DNA of 64,000 nt from Lentibacillus sp. CBA3610. Its GTDB lineage: Bacteria; Bacillota; Bacilli; Bacillales; Amphibacillaceae. Position numbers and translations under genes: made by a program. The stretch lies in assembly GCF_013373365.1 (NCBI RefSeq), contig NZ_CP035925.1:1178001-1242000 (forward strand). The letters are read 5' to 3'. A model generated the notes under the pieces. That model was not told the DNA's origin. It ran no database searches and was given only the letters and a program-made list of their open reading frames with translations. Below are positions 26,202 through 35,439 of the stretch, piece after piece. The first letter of the stretch is position 1. Every line of letters begins with the position of its first letter.

Positions 26202-27509
26202 TCACTCATATGAAAGATCGTCTTTTACTACATCGTGATAGGTTTCACGTTTGACAACCAGCTGATCACGTCCATTTTCAACAAAAACAGCTGCCGGTTT
26301 TGGAAAACGGTTATAATGACTTGCCATTGAATAGCCATATGCCCCTGTTGAAAAAACAGCCAAAATATCATCACTACTTATCTCAGGTACTGGAAGATCC
26401 CAAATCAGCATGTCCCCGGATTCACAGCATTTACCGGCTACAGAAACCGTATCTGTTACTGGATGGGCTGCTTTGTTTGCCAGAACACCCTCGTATTTAG
26501 CCTCATACAGTGCTGGTCGTATGTTATCTGTCATACCACCATCAACTGAAACATATTTGCGCACGCCCGGAATCTCTTTCATTGAACCAACAGAATACAG
26601 GGTTACACCGGCATTCCCGACTATGGCCCGGCCCGGTTCAATCCATATTTCCGGTAAAGGCAGGTTATAGGAGGCTGATTGTTCCTGAACAGATGCCACG
26701 ATTTCTCTTACATGTTCAGCATAGGGCAACGGCTGATCTTCCCCGGTATAACGGATGCCAAAGCCTCCTCCAAGATTCAGCACTTCCGGTGTGAAATTGT
26801 ATTCAGCATACCAATCGGCTAGTTTTCGGAATAATACATCGGCAGTCATCTGAAAGACCTCCGTTTCAAATAACTGTGAACCAATGTGACTGTGCAAACC
26901 TTTAAAATGAACGTTTTCTAGTTCCAGTAATTGTAAAAACGCCTTATCAGCTTGTCCATTTTCCAAATCGAAACCAAATTTGGAATCTTCATTTCCGGTT
27001 ACAATATACTGATGTGTGTTTGGTTTAATTCCTGGTGTAACACGCATTAAGACATTTACGGTTTTATCTTTTTCTTCAAGAATCCGGCTGATCAGTTCAA
27101 TTTCGTAAAAATTATCAACAACGATACAGCCAATGTCATGTTCGATGGCCATTTCCAGCTCATCATAGCTTTTATTATTGCCATGTAAATGAATTTTCTT
27201 TGCAGGGAAATTTGCTAAAAGCGCCGTATACAGTTCACCCTGTGATACGACATCCAGGCTTAAGTTCTCCTGTTTAATCACCTGAAGCATTGCAACAGAA
27301 GAAAAAGCTTTACTCGCATATGCTACCTGTGCCTTGACGTCAAGCTCTTTAAATGTGTTGACAAATGCCCGGCAATTTTCCCGTATTAACGAAACATCAA
27401 AAACGTATAATGGTGTACCATACTTATTGGCAAGATCCACCGAATCCTTTCCGCCAATTTCCAAATGCCCTGCTTCATTTATCTCAAATGGATGATAATC
27501 CACTATCAT
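26202..27509 (-). CDS. lysA: Diaminopimelate decarboxylase
   Basis: The last step of lysine synthesis: PLP-dependent decarboxylation of meso-diaminopimelate. From the ATG at 27509, preceded by GGGAGGAA, the protein is 435 residues. PLP Lys67 lies in AYASKAFSS, the phosphate-binding GGGFG in NLGGGFGIRY, and the substrate motif GKCCESGD near residue 350. A longer in-frame start (27563) lacks a ribosome site. The long 5' leader shows no lysine-riboswitch motifs. Confidence 0.95.
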   Translation of the reverse strand: MIVDYHPFEINEAGHLEIGGKDSVDLANKYGTPLYVFDVSLIRENCRAFVNTFKELDVKAQVAYASKAFSSVAMLQVIKQENLSLDVVSQGELYTALLANFPAKKIHLHGNNKSYDELEMAIEHDIGCIVVDNFYEIELISRILEEKDKTVNVLMRVTPGIKPNTHQYIVTGNEDSKFGFDLENGQADKAFLQLLELENVHFKGLHSHIGSQLFETEVFQMTADVLFRKLADWYAEYNFTPEVLNLGGGFGIRYTGEDQPLPYAEHVREIVASVQEQSASYNLPLPEIWIEPGRAIVGNAGVTLYSVGSMKEIPGVRKYVSVDGGMTDNIRPALYEAKYEGVLANKAAHPVTDTVSVAGKCCESGDMLIWDLPVPEISSDDILAVFSTGAYGYSMASHYNRFPKPAAVFVENGRDQLVVKRETYHDVVKDDLSYE

Positions 27510-27753
27510 ATAAATTCCTCCCAATAACGTAACGGACAACAGCTCCAGATAATCAGAAAACACGAAAGCTTGCCCTGTTGTATAGCGGCAACCGTGTTTA
27601 AATCCGCCTGAATACCCTGTTTCCTAAAGCGTAAAAATACTTTATCACATAAAAACCAAAAACGAAAGTGAGAAAGGCGTAGAAACGCCAAAAATCGGAA
27701 GCAGTTCACAGCTGCATATTGAGCGCCTTCCTGTTACAAATTCCTGCCAGTTA

Positions 27754-29226
27754 TCACCTCGGTTGCCTGTAATCATTTTTAGGATGTACAACACTGGGAC
27801 GCTTGTTTGAGTATGGCATGGGAACACGGAAGATTATCTCAATTATTCCTGCTGCATTGAACGGCATAAAGGGCCACAAGTAAGGTGTCTGTAATGACTT
27901 TAAATGCGTCAGATAAAGAATATAAAGTGTGAAACTGATTGCAAATCCAAGCGAACCGAAGAAAGCAGTAGCTAAAATCATGAAGAACCTGGCAATCTTA
28001 TTGGCCACGCCCAACTCATAACTTGGTGTGACATATATACCAATGGCACTTATCGAAACATACAAAATTATTTCAGGCCCGAACAATCCTACATCAATAG
28101 CAATCTGACCGATTAATACTGCGGCGATTAATCCCATCGAGGTTGCCAGTGGGGTCGGTGTATGAATAGCAGCCATCCGTAAAAACTCGATCCCCAGATC
28201 AGCCAGAATGATTTGTATAGCAACAGGGATTGTTCCTTCTTCCTTAGGACCAATAAATGAAAGTTCTGCTGGCAATAACGCAGGTTCCATTACGAATAAA
28301 AGCCATAAAGGCAGCAGAAAAATGGACGCCATAATGGCGATGAACCTTGTGAAGCGCATAAAGGTTCCGATTAAAGGTGTTTGGCGGTATTCCTCGGCGT
28401 GCTGTACATGATGGAAGAACGTTGTTGGCAGAATAATGACACTTGGTGAGGTATCGACAATTAATACGACATGTCCTTCCATCAGATGGGTTGCAGCCAC
28501 ATCAGGACGTTCTGTATACCGGACTAATGGATACGGTTTCCACTTGGGGCCAACAATGAATTCTTCCAACGATTTATCTGTCATGGTAATGCCATCAGTT
28601 TCAATCTCGTTTAATCGATCTCTGACTAATTCAATCAGACCATCGTTCGTAATATCATCAATATAACATAAACAAATATCCGTTTTGGACCTTTCCCCGA
28701 CCTTCAGCATTTCATGACGAAGCCTGGCATCGCGGATTCGTCTTCTTGTGAGTGCTGTGTTTTCAATAATATTTTCTGTATAACCATCCCGGGAACCCCT
28801 GACAACATGCTCGGTATCCGGTTCCTGCGGTGATCGTCCCGGGTAATTGCGGACATCAACGATAAATGCATATTTTATTCCATCAATAAAAATAACAACT
28901 AAACCGGATAGCATTTGATCGACAGCCTCATCCAGAGACTCCGTTGGTTCAACCTGCTGATAAATAATCCGGTTTTCCACGATTTCCGGTAATTTCTTTG
29001 CATTCGTCTCATCATCGTTGATTTGGACGAGTTGACGCATGATCTGCTGAACAACTGATGCATCCGTAAGACCCGTAACATAATACAACTGGACTTTTTG
29101 TTTTAAGATGATCATTTCCCGAAAACCGAGATCGAATGATGTCCCCAGTCCAATATTTTCTTTCATATATTGTTCATTTTTTTCTATTTTTGCGTAAATC
29201 GGACTTTCGTTCTGATTTTGACTCAT
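27754..29226 (-). CDS. spoVAF: SpoVAF, GerA-subunit-like spore germination protein
   Basis: A 490-residue membrane protein related to GerA-type receptor A subunits. The soluble N-terminal domain (about 1-290) includes VRNYPGRSPQEPDTEH and GYTENIIENTALTRRR. The membrane domain (about 300-460) has five or so helices and the motif IHTPTPLATSMG. In Bacillus SpoVAF works with SpoVAEa to amplify ion release early in germination. Here spoVAB lies directly upstream and spoVAEa is missing from this locus. Confidence 0.92.
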   Translation of the reverse strand: MSQNQNESPIYAKIEKNEQYMKENIGLGTSFDLGFREMIILKQKVQLYYVTGLTDASVVQQIMRQLVQINDDETNAKKLPEIVENRIIYQQVEPTESLDEAVDQMLSGLVVIFIDGIKYAFIVDVRNYPGRSPQEPDTEHVVRGSRDGYTENIIENTALTRRRIRDARLRHEMLKVGERSKTDICLCYIDDITNDGLIELVRDRLNEIETDGITMTDKSLEEFIVGPKWKPYPLVRYTERPDVAATHLMEGHVVLIVDTSPSVIILPTTFFHHVQHAEEYRQTPLIGTFMRFTRFIAIMASIFLLPLWLLFVMEPALLPAELSFIGPKEEGTIPVAIQIILADLGIEFLRMAAIHTPTPLATSMGLIAAVLIGQIAIDVGLFGPEIILYVSISAIGIYVTPSYELGVANKIARFFMILATAFFGSLGFAISFTLYILYLTHLKSLQTPYLWPFMPFNAAGIIEIIFRVPMPYSNKRPSVVHPKNDYRQPR

Positions 29227-29270
29227 AACTATTCAACTCTCCACTTATTCTGTATTTGTATCGGGATAAG

Positions 29271-29699
29271 TTATTTCACAAATATGGTCCATTGAAAAAG
29301 GGAGCCGGCAATTTTGCCAAATACAATGGCCATTAATAACCACAGCATTTTGTTTTCCAGTCGAATACGCTTTGAAAGAATAGGAAATACATTCAGGACT
29401 TCTGTCAAAGCAGCTGCCAGCATGCCATTGAAAATCCCGTGAAATACACCCCATATAATGAGTAAAATAAGGGGATGATTTAACGAAATATCCACAAAAG
29501 ACAAATAAACCCCAAACAAAGAACCAAAAATGATACTTGCGATGTAAACCGGAATAAACGCATCCGTCTTGCTTAATTGGATTAATCTTGGAATGATTCC
29601 CAATACCGTTAAAAACGCAACAAAACCGGCCCCGACAGCAACACCAGCAGCGAATCCAATTGTTACCTCCGATAGTCTGATGAAAACGTCACTTATCAT
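29271..29699 (-). CDS. spoVAB: Stage V sporulation protein AB
   Basis: A 142-residue membrane protein with four hydrophobic segments. Conserved blocks are AVGAGFVAFLTVLGIIPRL (about 20-38) and ALTEVLNVFPILSKRI (about 97-112), then MAIVFGKIAGSLF. This matches SpoVAB. The reading overlaps the end of spoVAA by 11 bases. The next gene downstream is spoVAF, not spoVAC, with only a 44-base gap. Confidence 0.92.
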   Translation of the reverse strand: MISDVFIRLSEVTIGFAAGVAVGAGFVAFLTVLGIIPRLIQLSKTDAFIPVYIASIIFGSLFGVYLSFVDISLNHPLILLIIWGVFHGIFNGMLAAALTEVLNVFPILSKRIRLENKMLWLLMAIVFGKIAGSLFQWTIFVK

Positions 29700-30294
29700 T
29701 TAGTTTGTTCTCATAATGGCTTAAATAGTGATCTATATTCTGCTGGTAATTGAAGATTTCAACTTCAAGAGGGCTTGGTTCTTCATTAATACGCTTCTGA
29801 AACCAATGATTAAAGAATAGCAGCATCCCAATCCCGAGACCGAATGAATACGGAATTTGAATCCATAACGGGTATTGGTTTTCTTCACCCGTCAGTAAAA
29901 AGTGAAGTTTCTGCTGCACTTCCTGCATGCTGACATCGTAATGAAAGTTCATAATCGTCATGGCTGCCCCAATAAAAAGAAGCAGCCAAACAATTGCCAC
30001 GATCAATATATTTGGGGATTTTTTATGCGTTTGAATCCGGATAATGGTATGAGTTGGCCCGATAAGCTGAAATTCCAAGTCATTGTAGTGTTTATTTAAA
30101 TGATCGATAACTAAAAAGCTGTCAACGATGACAACATTCCTGTCTTTTTTGGTGATACGGTAAATTGGTGTTTTTTCCAATTCATTTTTCAGCGGCGACT
30201 TTGTCGAAATATTTGCAATATCCTTCAGGTTCACTTTCTTTAAATATGTCATGTCAACATTTTTTTTCATGCGCAGGTAGACGATTTCTGACAT
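29689..30294 (-). CDS. spoVAA: Stage V sporulation protein AA
   Basis: The first gene of the spoVA operon, encoding a 201-residue protein. An N-terminal soluble domain (MSEIVYLRMKKNV, about 1-100) is followed by two membrane helices (about 105-125 and 155-172). The ATG at 30294 has AAGGGTGAT upstream; a longer in-frame ORF to 30393 has no ribosome site. SpoVAA acts in dipicolinic acid movement through the spore membrane. Confidence 0.88.
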   Translation of the reverse strand: MSEIVYLRMKKNVDMTYLKKVNLKDIANISTKSPLKNELEKTPIYRITKKDRNVVIVDSFLVIDHLNKHYNDLEFQLIGPTHTIIRIQTHKKSPNILIVAIVWLLLFIGAAMTIMNFHYDVSMQEVQQKLHFLLTGEENQYPLWIQIPYSFGLGIGMLLFFNHWFQKRINEEPSPLEVEIFNYQQNIDHYLSHYENKLNDK

Positions 30295-30326
30295 GCAGGA
30301 ATCACCCTTTACAATGTTATATTCTA

Positions 30327-30356
30327 TAGTATTGGTTAAGAGTGGCAGATTTATCA
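30327..30356 (-). promoter_or_regulatory. Possible sigma-G-type promoter of spoVA
   Basis: TGATAA and AATACTA on the minus strand are 17 bases apart, about 30 bases ahead of spoVAA. The sigma-G consensus is TGAATA / CATACTA, so the -10 fits well and the -35 has two mismatches. Tentative. Confidence 0.35.
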
Positions 30357-30407
30357 CAGAAAAAGCTAGCTGGACTGAAAAATTCAGAGGCAACGATCAT
30401 TAGAAAC

Positions 30408-30833
30408 TTTGATGCTTTTAAATTTCGTAGTTGATATAAAATGCGAAACACTGAAATATTTGAGTGTAATGACACCGCTCCGGAAATACACTCCGCTGGT
30501 GTTGACTTTCTGTATTGAATCTTCTCCACTAGGACAGAACACGACACGAGCTGCGGAAAAATGCGAGACTCCTGCGGGAAAGGAAACAGTCTGATGACCC
30601 GCAGCGGAGCGTTCAAGGAACAAAGGCTAAATTCGCCACGTCAATAGCCAACGCCTCCCGCAACCAACATCGTGTTGGCCGCGAGCGAGGAGGCTGAGGC
30701 GTTCCCCGCGGAAGGGAGTATTTTCCGCAGCGACGGACGAGCAACTCAGGTCCCGATAGAATTGGAGAAACCACATTCCAAAAGTTGTTTCGCAGTTTAT
30801 GGATTTTGCGGCAAATCAACTATTTTTTGAAAG
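30408..30833 (+). repeat. Large structured intergenic repeat, copy B
   Basis: Homologous to 22467-22812 over its full length, including the flanks. The core (30551-30730) keeps the inverted arms CTGCGGAAAAAT / ATTTTCCGCAG and the internal blocks CTCCTGCGGGAAAGG and GCGAGGAGGCTGA, but contains about 60 extra bases near 30613-30680 relative to copy A. ORFs within it overlap in several frames and show no recognisable product. It occupies most of the 850-base gap between spoVAA and sigF. Confidence 0.85.
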
Positions 30834-30876
30834 CTGCCTTAGTGAAGGTTAAAAAGGGTACTGTTAACGATAGAAG

Positions 30877-30909
30877 GCTGTCCCAATTCAAATTAATCGG
30901 GACAGCCTT
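30877..30909. terminator. Hairpin at end of sigF terminator cluster
   Basis: Perfect arms GGCTGTCCC / GGGACAGCC flank a loop of about 14 bases, followed on the plus strand by TTTTG. It closes a series of five hairpins behind sigF. Confidence 0.55.
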
Positions 30910-30916
30910 TTGTGCC

Positions 30917-31150
30917 GCATATAAGGGCCGGTATCCCGCCAAAAAAAACGGCGGGTTACCGGCCCTAAATGTCCGATTCGGTTCACTGACAATCAGTGGA
31001 AAAAACCGCTCCACTGATTGAAGTTTCACTTATCCCGCATATAAGGCCGGTATCCCGCCAAAAAAAAACGGCGGGTTACCGGCCCTAAATTCCGATTTCG
31101 TTCACTAACAATCAGTGGAAAAAACCGCTCCACTGATTGAAGTTTCACTT
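30917..31150. repeat. Tandem repeat of two hairpin-bearing units behind sigF
   Basis: Two near-identical units of about 117 bases lie head to tail (about 30917-31033 and 31034-31150). Each holds a GC-rich hairpin (arms GGGCCGGTA...CCCGCC / GGCGGG...TACCGGCCC around an A-run) and a second hairpin (arms AATCAGTGGA / TCCACTGATT). The units differ by a few single-base changes. They overlap the expected 3' end of sigF, suggesting a duplicated terminator region. Confidence 0.85.
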
Positions 31151-31915
31151 TATCATGGAATCCATATTTACTCATATCATTAAGATTTTTTTTCTCCAGC
31201 CCTTGATTACTGAACTTGCGAATACCAAGTCTGTCGGCCACTTCCGAATTGCGTTCGGTCTTATAATATCTTAAAAACAAAATGAGCCGTTCGCGTTCAT
31301 CAAGTCTTCTGATTGCTTCCTGCAGTGACAGTTTATCAAACCATTTAGTGTCATCATCGGCAATCTGATCCAATAATGTAATCGGATCCCCATCATTTTC
31401 AAAAACCGTTTCATGGATAGAGTGTGGCGACTTTGCAGCTTCCTCGGCATGTACGACTTCTTCAGATGTAATATGCAGTGCCTCAGCAATTTCCAGAACA
31501 GTTGGTGTCCGGCCGAGCTGTTTTGTCAATTCATCCCGGGTTTTACGTATTTTGTTCCCTGTCTCTTTTAAGGAACGGCTCACTTTAACACTGCCATCGT
31601 CCCGGATAAAGCGTTGTATTTCGCCGATTATCATGGGCACAGCGTATGTGGAAAACTTTACATCATAGGATAAGTCAAATTTATCTATTGCTTTTATCAA
31701 ACCAATACTGCCTATTTGGAATAAAATCATTCCGGATCATATCCCCGATTGATAACGTTTGTACAACCGACCATACAAGTCCTGACATTATTTTCAACAA
31801 GCAAATCCCGTGCTTGTTTGTCACCTTGCTGGCTCTTATGAATATACGTCTTCACCTGTTCGTCAGTCAACGAATCTTGACGGTTATCATTTCTTACATT
31901 AACGTCCATAGGCAT
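31145..31915 (-). pseudogene. sigF: sigF (RNA polymerase sigma factor, forespore), disrupted by small indels
   Basis: SigF is the first forespore sigma factor. Two ORFs hold it: residues up to about 60 (start ATG at 31909 or 31915) and a 3' part from 31730. The encoded protein is well conserved (DKFDLSYDVKFSTYAVPMI, EIQRFIRDDG, HETVFENDGDPITLLDQIA). Single-base differences from the expected frame occur near 31770-31790 and 31725-31730. In region 4.2 (about 31180-31220) compensating indels scramble the helix-turn-helix without changing the overall frame. Normal length is about 255 residues. Either a real pseudogene or a poor consensus; the paired indels favour the latter. Confidence 0.8.
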
Positions 31916-31917
31916 CC

Positions 31918-32362
31918 CTATTTAGAAACCGTTTTTTTTGATAGTTGTTTTGTCATGTGAACGGGTTGTACCACTTTCCGGGGACGATATGATTATCCAG
32001 TGGCAATCCCATGAAATTCTCGATGATGGTAAATCCCATCCCGGAATCTTTCCAATTCCGGTTTTGATGTATAGAGCGGTGTCTTGCTTTCATCCACGTC
32101 ACTAATGCCTTTTACCGTTATCCTTAATGGTTACTTCCACTTCATCTTCATAAAGCACACAGGATATGGAAACATAGTGTCCCGGTTCATTGTTGTAACC
32201 ATGGATAATCGCGTTTGTTACGGCCTCCGAAACAACTGTTTTAATCTCGGTCAGCTCATCCATCGTCGGATCCAACTGTGCCACAAACGAAGCAACTGTC
32301 ACCCTGGCAAACGACTCATTTTCACTTACACTTGCAAACTCGACAAACATTTCATTTTTCAT
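31918..32362 (-). pseudogene. spoIIAB: spoIIAB (anti-sigma F factor), frameshifted
   Basis: SpoIIAB is the kinase and anti-sigma factor that holds SigF. The first 80 codons are intact ([30 protein letters not shown] with the ATPase N box, and KDNGK). An extra A in GGTAAAAGGC at about 32110 then breaks the frame. The rest, including the G-box region around GMGFTI, is still legible in other frames with an extra T near 32060 and a scrambled stretch near 32000. The expected stop falls at 31918-31920. SpoIIAB is normally about 146 residues; the reading frame given by sequence is 86. Confidence 0.82.
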
Positions 32363-32712
32363 GAAGCCACCCCCAACGTAAATAACGCGTGTTCTTCGTT
32401 CTCCTCTAACCTGACAATCTTAAACAAACCTGACATTTCAAACAATCTATGAACCGGTGCTGAAATGGAACAAACAACCATCTCCCCTCCCAGCTGCAGT
32501 ACTTCCTTGTATCTTCCCAGAACAACTCCCAGCCCTGAACTATCCATGAATGTTACAGATTCAAGATTCAAAACGACATGTTTAATGGCGTTTGTATAGA
32601 TCATTTCTTTCCACTCGTTTCGCAATACCTCAGCTTCATGATGGTCCAATTCGCCGGACATTCTGACGATAAGGACATCTTCTTTAACGTCAAACGAAGT
32701 AGTCAGACCCAT
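32359..32712 (-). CDS. spoIIAA: Anti-anti-sigma factor SpoIIAA
   Basis: The phosphorylatable STAS-domain antagonist that releases SigF from SpoIIAB. About 117 residues from the ATG at 32712 (GGAGG-like site upstream). The phosphorylation site region is [14 protein letters not shown] at about 54-67. It overlaps spoIIAB by 4 bases. It is intact, unlike its two downstream partners. Confidence 0.92.
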   Translation of the reverse strand: MGLTTSFDVKEDVLIVRMSGELDHHEAEVLRNEWKEMIYTNAIKHVVLNLESVTFMDSSGLGVVLGRYKEVLQLGGEMVVCSISAPVHRLFEMSGLFKIVRLEENEEHALFTLGVAS

Positions 32713-32814
32713 TTTATTTCCTCCCCACATTTTCGTTCTGGAATACTCTTTCGTCACGATGCAAATCAATTCCTGCTTCTTGACAAAAGAAGTAAAAATT
32801 CGAACAGATGCCTA

Positions 32815-33990
32815 TTATTTCACCATTTTTTGCATCGTCCGTTTTAATAACGTTATATACGAAGCTGTTTGGACATCATGATCAACGACCAGTGATGTTT
32901 TCGATAATGTTGTGCCATTGTCTTTTACAATTAATTCACCAACCTGATCGCCTTTATTAATCGGCAGGTCCAAATCAGAATGCATATTTACCTCAGTTGT
33001 CACATCTTTGTCCTCGTCACCTATACGATGAATGGTGCTAATCGATTCAGATGGAACCACATTAACGGATTCTTCCTCCGCTTTCAGTAATTCCAGAGTT
33101 GTAATGGCTTCACCTTTGTCATACAAATTTTCTGTTTCAAAATGATTGAAGGCATAATCAAGCATGTTCGTGATGTCACCATTTCTTTCTTTGGTTGTGT
33201 CTGCCCCCATTACAACTGCAATCACACGCATATCGTCCTGTTCCCCGGTAGCCGTTAAACAATACTTTGCCTCATTCGTATAACCGGTCTTCAGTCCGTC
33301 AACACCCGGATAAGAATTGACCAGTTTATTTGTATTAACCAGCCAGAATTCATCTTCTTCACCTTCGCGTAAATAATCTTCATAAAGCGATGTATATTCC
33401 GTAACGGACTCATATTTTAATAATTCTTTTGCCATAATGGCCATATCATGGGAGGTGCTATAATGATCTTCAGCCGGCAGCCCGGTGGTATTTTGAAATT
33501 GTGTGTTTTCCAAATCCAACGCCTTTGCTTTTTCATTCATTTGCTCTACAAACGCTTTTTCACTTCCGGCAATTCGTTCTGCCAGAGCGACACTTGCGTC
33601 ATTTGCCGAAGCAACAGCTACGGCTTTAAGGAGATCCTCGACAGTCATTTCTTCACCAGTCTCGAGAAACACTTGTGACCCCCCCATTGATGCAGCCCGT
33701 TCACTGACACGGATCGTTTCTTCCTTGGTAATTTTCTCCTCATCAAGGGCTTCCATAATCAATAATAGAGTCATAACTTTTGTCATACTGGCAGGTGGCA
33801 GTTTTTCATGTGAATTTTTATCAAACAGCACTTTTCCGGTGTCACGCTCAATAAGCATGGCTGACTGGGAATCCGGAGCCAAATTGAGTTCCTGTTCAGC
33901 ATCATTTTCCGGCTCCTCTTCACTGAACACAGTTAATGGCGTCACTAGAATTGTAAATATAACGCTAACCAATAACACAAACCTTTTCAT
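32815..33990 (-). CDS. dacF: D-alanyl-D-alanine carboxypeptidase DacF
   Basis: A forespore-expressed low-molecular-weight penicillin-binding protein that adjusts cortex cross-linking. From the ATG at 33990 (TTGGAGG upstream) it has 391 residues with a signal peptide (about 1-22), catalytic S68-M-T-K71, S128-A-N130 and K234-T-G236. It precedes spoIIAA, as in B. subtilis. A longer in-frame start at 34074 would read through an inverted repeat and lacks a ribosome site. Confidence 0.92.
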   Translation of the reverse strand: MKRFVLLVSVIFTILVTPLTVFSEEEPENDAEQELNLAPDSQSAMLIERDTGKVLFDKNSHEKLPPASMTKVMTLLLIMEALDEEKITKEETIRVSERAASMGGSQVFLETGEEMTVEDLLKAVAVASANDASVALAERIAGSEKAFVEQMNEKAKALDLENTQFQNTTGLPAEDHYSTSHDMAIMAKELLKYESVTEYTSLYEDYLREGEEDEFWLVNTNKLVNSYPGVDGLKTGYTNEAKYCLTATGEQDDMRVIAVVMGADTTKERNGDITNMLDYAFNHFETENLYDKGEAITTLELLKAEEESVNVVPSESISTIHRIGDEDKDVTTEVNMHSDLDLPINKGDQVGELIVKDNGTTLSKTSLVVDHDVQTASYITLLKRTMQKMVK

Positions 33991-34054
33991 TGTCCAACCT
34001 CCAACATTAAATATAGTTCTAGGATTGCCATTTGAATGTGTTCTTATACATAAG

Positions 34055-34108
34055 GGGGGTCTGTCCCCCACCACGGTAATGCGTTAAAGTGGCAAGTGAC
34101 AGACCCCC
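34055..34108. repeat. Inverted repeat between pdp and dacF
   Basis: Perfect 11-base arms GGGGGTCTGTC (34055-34065) and GACAGACCCCC (34098-34108) flank a 32-base loop. There is no T-run on the minus strand, so a plain terminator is doubtful; it resembles small palindromic intergenic elements of Bacillaceae. Confidence 0.65.
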
Positions 34109-34116
34109 AAGTGAAT

Positions 34117-35421
34117 CTACTCTGTAATGTTGTCATATGTGAGTGGCGGTGCTTCGACAGTTCTATCTGTTATCGTTATGCTTTCATATAATTTTTCTTT
34201 TACATTATCCACCGCTTTGGTATTTGCATGAATCGTCAGCAGTGACTCGCCTTCATTGATGTGGTCTCCTATTTTTTTGTTCAAAACAATGCCGACACCT
34301 AAATCAATTTCGGATTCCTTTGTTGCTCTGCCTGCACCGAGCATCATCGCTGCTGTACCAATATTATCGGCAATGATTTCCGAAACGGTTCCGGATTTCT
34401 TTGCGGGCAATTCAAATGTATATGTTGCTTGCGGTAATATGTCCGGGTCATCGGCAACACGTGAGTCACCACCCTGAGATTCCAGGAAACGTTTAAATTG
34501 GTCTAATGCTTTTCCATTGTTCAGATTGTCAGAAAGACGTTCTCTCGCTTCATCAAGTGTAGCCGCTTTGTTCGCCAATACGACCATTTGGCTTCCCAGC
34601 TCCAGACATAATTCGGTTAAGTCGTCGGGGCCATCTCCCTGCAGTGTTTCGATTGCTTCTTTAACTTCCAGAGCGTTACCAATCGCGTTCCCTAATGGCT
34701 GACTCATGTCAGAAATAACGGCCATTGTATTACGGCCAACGCGATTACCGATTGAGACCATTGCCTGCGCTAATTCCTTCGCCTCATCAAGCTCTTTCAT
34801 GAAAGCACCGGCACCGGTCTTGATATCCAGTACAATCGCATCTGAACCGGAAGCTATTTTTTTACTCATAATCGAACTGGCTATCAGCGGAATTGAATTA
34901 ACCGTTGCCGTCACATCCCGCAGACTGTACAATTTTTTATCAGCAGGAGTCAGGTTGCCTGTCTGACCGACAACCGCCACCTTATTTTCGTTGACAAGAT
35001 CAACAAATTCATCTGTCGATATTTCGACATGAAATCCTGGCACTGCTTCCAGCTTATCAATCGTTCCGCCAGTGTGACCCAGTCCCCTGCCACTCATTTT
35101 AGCAACCGGAACACCAAGTGAAGCAACCAGCGGGGCAAGGATCAAGGTTGTCGTATCACCAACCCCGCCGGTTGAGTGTTTATCAACTTTTATTCCGGAA
35201 ATAGCGGACAGGTCTATCTGATCACCGGACTCAACCATTGAAGCTGTTAATTCTGCACGTTCCGCTTCAGTCATATCCTGGAAAAAAATAGCCATTAAAA
35301 GGGCACTGACTTGATAGTCCGGGATATCACCTTTTGTGTAGCCATTGACAAAGAAACTGATTTCTTCGCTTGAAAGATTTTTGCCATCACGCTTTTTTTC
35401 AATAATGTCATACATTCGCAT
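34117..35421 (-). CDS. pdp: Pyrimidine-nucleoside phosphorylase
   Basis: Splits thymidine, uridine and deoxyuridine to base and (deoxy)ribose-1-phosphate. 434 residues with the family signature [17 protein letters not shown] at about 110-126, preceded by [11 protein letters not shown]. It is the last gene of the drm-punA-pdp nucleoside salvage operon. Product sugar phosphates would be isomerised by Drm. Confidence 0.94.
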   Translation of the reverse strand: MRMYDIIEKKRDGKNLSSEEISFFVNGYTKGDIPDYQVSALLMAIFFQDMTEAERAELTASMVESGDQIDLSAISGIKVDKHSTGGVGDTTTLILAPLVASLGVPVAKMSGRGLGHTGGTIDKLEAVPGFHVEISTDEFVDLVNENKVAVVGQTGNLTPADKKLYSLRDVTATVNSIPLIASSIMSKKIASGSDAIVLDIKTGAGAFMKELDEAKELAQAMVSIGNRVGRNTMAVISDMSQPLGNAIGNALEVKEAIETLQGDGPDDLTELCLELGSQMVVLANKAATLDEARERLSDNLNNGKALDQFKRFLESQGGDSRVADDPDILPQATYTFELPAKKSGTVSEIIADNIGTAAMMLGAGRATKESEIDLGVGIVLNKKIGDHINEGESLLTIHANTKAVDNVKEKLYESITITDRTVEAPPLTYDNITE

Positions 35422-35439
35422 ATAATCACCTTTAGTCCA

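Noticed and set aside
27510-27753. Lysine riboswitch ahead of lysA
   Set aside because: None of the conserved L-box aptamer blocks are visible in the 240-base leader; only short hairpins and a possible terminator for spoVAF.
30317-31029. ORFs in the spoVAA-sigF gap
   Set aside because: They are shadows of repeat copy B and the hairpin units rather than genes.
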